From Desulfuromusa kysingii (GTDB lineage: Bacteria > Desulfobacterota > Desulfuromonadia > Desulfuromonadales > Geopsychrobacteraceae): DNA of 64,000 nucleotides. The notes beneath the pieces are model-generated. The model saw only the letters and a program-made list of their open reading frames with translations, had not been told where the DNA came from and ran no database searches. The stretch covers positions 286,321 to 350,320 of the forward strand of contig NZ_FNQN01000004.1 of assembly GCF_900107645.1 (NCBI RefSeq). Direction: 5' to 3'. Made by a program: the position numbers and the translations under genes. Below, piece after piece: positions 62,389-64,000 of the stretch; position 1 is the first letter of the stretch, and every line of letters begins with the position of its first letter.

Positions 62389-63318
62389 CTACAGTACCGG
62401 TAAGGTCCGTCTACGTCCAAGCCCCCAGATACTCAGCAGTAGCAGAAATCCGCCGAGCCATTGCAAAGCCCCCAGATGCTCTCCCAGGAAGAGAGCCGCC
62501 AGCAACACTGCGGTGAGCGGTTCGACCAGTGTGGCAACCGTCAATGCTGTCGGAGTTAGCCGTGCGGCACCCCAACTGAAAGCAAGCAAGGCAAGTGCGG
62601 CGGTCACCACGCCAAGGTAGAGAAACCAGGCTTGCGGGAGAATGCCTGCGGGCCAGTAAAGAGGTCGGTACAGCGAAGAGAGACCCATGATCAACGCTGC
62701 TACGATAGTCAGGCACGTGGTTGCCTGTCCAGTGCCAAGACGAGTGGCAAGACGGCCGCTGATGAGCGCGAAGCCAGCATAAAGAATTGCAGATCCAAAA
62801 GAATACAAAACGCCAATAATCAGTTCGTGTTGATCTGTCGTTCCAGCTCCAGTGCCATGTCGAGACACGATCAAGATCGTACCAGTCAGTGCGGCAACTA
62901 ACACAGAAAAAAGTTGAACGTTAAGTGTTTCCTGCCCCCGAACAAGTGCGAAGACGGTCACAAGGACTGGAGGTAAGCATAAGGCAATCAATGTTGGAAT
63001 TGCGGCGCCAATGTGTTCAATTCCAAGGAACCAGCACAGAACATATCCGGCCATAGAAGTGCCTGCAGCGAGCACGGTCATCATGAGGGGTCGCAGTTGC
63101 CGCCAGTGAATTTGTCTTCCGAAAACTGTGAGTAATATCACAGCACCAACTGTGAACCGCCAGAACGAGATGTTTTCAGGTGTGAGGCCATGCTTTGCAA
63201 TGAGTATATTCACGACCACTGCACCAGTTCCCCAAAAGAAGCCTGCGGAACACGCTGCACAAAGAGCCATAACCGATTGTGAAGATGCTTTATTTGAATT
63301 GTTAGATGAGCTGTGCAT
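62389..63318 (-). CDS. EamA/DMT-family transporter
   Basis: This 309-residue protein has ten hydrophobic helices in two five-helix halves with EamA features (FWGTGAVVVNILIAKHGLTPENISFWRF, then LVEPLTAVLLAALFLGEHLGALQWLGGFLLL). Members export amino acids, metabolites or drugs. Its ribosome site is unclear. It is flanked by element remnants on both sides and forms no operon. Confidence 0.88.
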   Translation of the reverse strand: MHSSSNNSNKASSQSVMALCAACSAGFFWGTGAVVVNILIAKHGLTPENISFWRFTVGAVILLTVFGRQIHWRQLRPLMMTVLAAGTSMAGYVLCWFLGIEHIGAAIPTLIALCLPPVLVTVFALVRGQETLNVQLFSVLVAALTGTILIVSRHGTGAGTTDQHELIIGVLYSFGSAILYAGFALISGRLATRLGTGQATTCLTIVAALIMGLSSLYRPLYWPAGILPQAWFLYLGVVTAALALLAFSWGAARLTPTALTVATLVEPLTAVLLAALFLGEHLGALQWLGGFLLLLSIWGLGRRRTLPVL

Positions 63319-63647
63319 GACTTGTGATCCCTAACGGAGAGTGAGAACCAGCGGAGCAGTATCCTAAACTGTTCCATCTTTGTCAAAACTTAGCAATTAT
63401 TACCGACCTTAAGAGCCCCAACTAATCACAGTCATTCTATTGATCCTATCAAAATACGTTTGCGTATGTCCTAAGGATTTTTGAAAGACATCCTCTCAGG
63501 ATTTAAAGAAAAGCGCGGAGTTAAAAAATCCTTCCCATAGAAGGGCTTGCCCCGACATGCCAAGGAATGGTGAAGAAGTTATGCAGAGATTCGAGCTTGG
63601 AAGAGATCTTTTGAAATTAGAGGCTGGCCAGTTTTAAGCATTGAGCA
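63319..63647. other. No gene recognised
   Basis: This 329-base stretch between the EamA gene and an IS6 element holds no convincing open frame or RNA gene. GTTTTAAGCATTGAGCAG at 63631 is also found in R1 and R2 just after the IS3 OrfB relic, so a further scrap of that remnant lies next to the IS6 left end. Confidence 0.4.
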
Positions 63648-64000
63648 GGTATTGTCAACTTAATGCCCTTTCCTCCAGTATAGAGGAATGAATAATCATA
63701 TCACAGTCTACAAAGGCCATCGTTTTCCAAAATCCATTATCAGTCACGCTGTATGGCTCTACTACAGATTCTCGCTGAGCTATAGAGAAGTGGAAGAGTT
63801 ACTCGCTGTCCGAGTCGTGGAAGTCAGTTACGAATCCATCTGGAAGTGGTGCCTTAAATTTCCATCCTCTTACGCAAAAAATCTGCGCAAGTCTGCTGGT
63901 CAGGCTGGTGGTATCTGGATGAGGTTTTTATCAAAATACGGGGCGAACAGCACACCCTTTGGCGAGCAGTCGATCAGGATGGTGATGAAATCGACATCTT
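63648..64000 (+). mobile_element. IS6-family element, 5' part, runs off the window
   Basis: The left end GGTATTGTCAACTTAA starts at 63648. The transposase start follows (MNNHITVYKGHRFPKSII, then WLYYRFSLSYREVEELLAVR and SYESIWKWCLKFPSSYAK). At about 63910 a short deletion in GGTATCTGGATGAGG, relative to the 14792 copy, breaks the frame before FLSKYGANSTPFGEQ. The element continues beyond the window. Confidence 0.8.

Noticed and set aside
1..64000. CRISPR arrays, rRNA and tRNA genes
   Set aside because: No regularly spaced repeats and no recognisable tRNA or rRNA stretches were seen on either strand by eye; a dedicated search was not possible.

Overview
The window looks like chromosome from an anaerobic bacterium of the Desulfuromonadota / former Deltaproteobacteria (Pelobacter, Desulfuromonas or Geobacter-like). 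This rests on gene content: a TRAP carboxylate importer with D-2-hydroxyacid oxidase, several DMSO-reductase-family Mo/W enzymes, NrfD and CCG redox proteins, sigma-54 control and a large chemoreceptor. No rRNA or tRNA gene was seen, so the placement is inference.

Layout. (1) 578-4114, plus strand: YibE/F-type membrane protein, secreted metallophosphoesterase and a lipoprotein with an internal duplication. (2) 4393-11336, minus strand: a catabolic operon (GlcD-like oxidase, DctPQM TRAP transporter, aminotransferase, M20 amidohydrolase), with a divergent regulator at 11751-13037. (3) 13233-15533: a mobile-element scar holding a complete IS3/IS407-type element (13486-14678) and a decayed IS6-type element. 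(4) 15575-40033, minus strand: about 25 kb of tightly packed genes. In transcription order these are a zinc-ribbon protein, a metallo-beta-lactamase-fold hydrolase, Mo/W enzyme B with its ferredoxin and NrfD subunits, a CCG iron-sulfur protein, a radical SAM protein, Mo/W enzyme A, accessory genes (DUF2064, ferredoxin-DUF169, flavin reductase, GNAT), cofactor genes (moaA, moaE-like, moaC, two moeA-type), a ModE-like regulator, a molybdate/tungstate ABC transporter, a second radical SAM protein and a NitT/TauT-type ABC transporter. (5) 41057-49915: a sigma-54 enhancer-binding protein (minus), then on the plus strand a porin, Mo/W enzyme C, its ferredoxin subunit, an MFS transporter and an FMN-fold protein. 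(6) 50072-53835, plus strand: a Cys-rich protein, a reduced trigger-factor-like chaperone, msrA, mobA and a mog-mobB fusion. (7) 54006-64000: an alpha/beta hydrolase, a chemoreceptor, lipoprotein and envelope genes and an EamA exporter, scattered among remnants of IS3, IS6 and possibly ISL3 elements.

How it fits together. Two divergent operons lie either side of the sigma-54 activator gene. Each has a -24/-12 promoter in the same 18-base core, and each has copies of an ATTTCACAA-type site upstream. The simplest reading is that one GAF-domain activator switches on both Mo/W systems, together with metal import and pterin-cofactor synthesis on the left and substrate entry (porin, MFS) on the right. 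MobA and MobB imply a guanylylated (bis-MGD) cofactor. All three catalytic subunits have an N-terminal Fe-S motif and a Cys where acetylene hydratase, as I recall it, has its tungsten ligand. The substrates cannot be read from the sequence. The system is a candidate undescribed anaerobic hydratase, transhydroxylase, dehydroxylase or respiratory reductase pathway.
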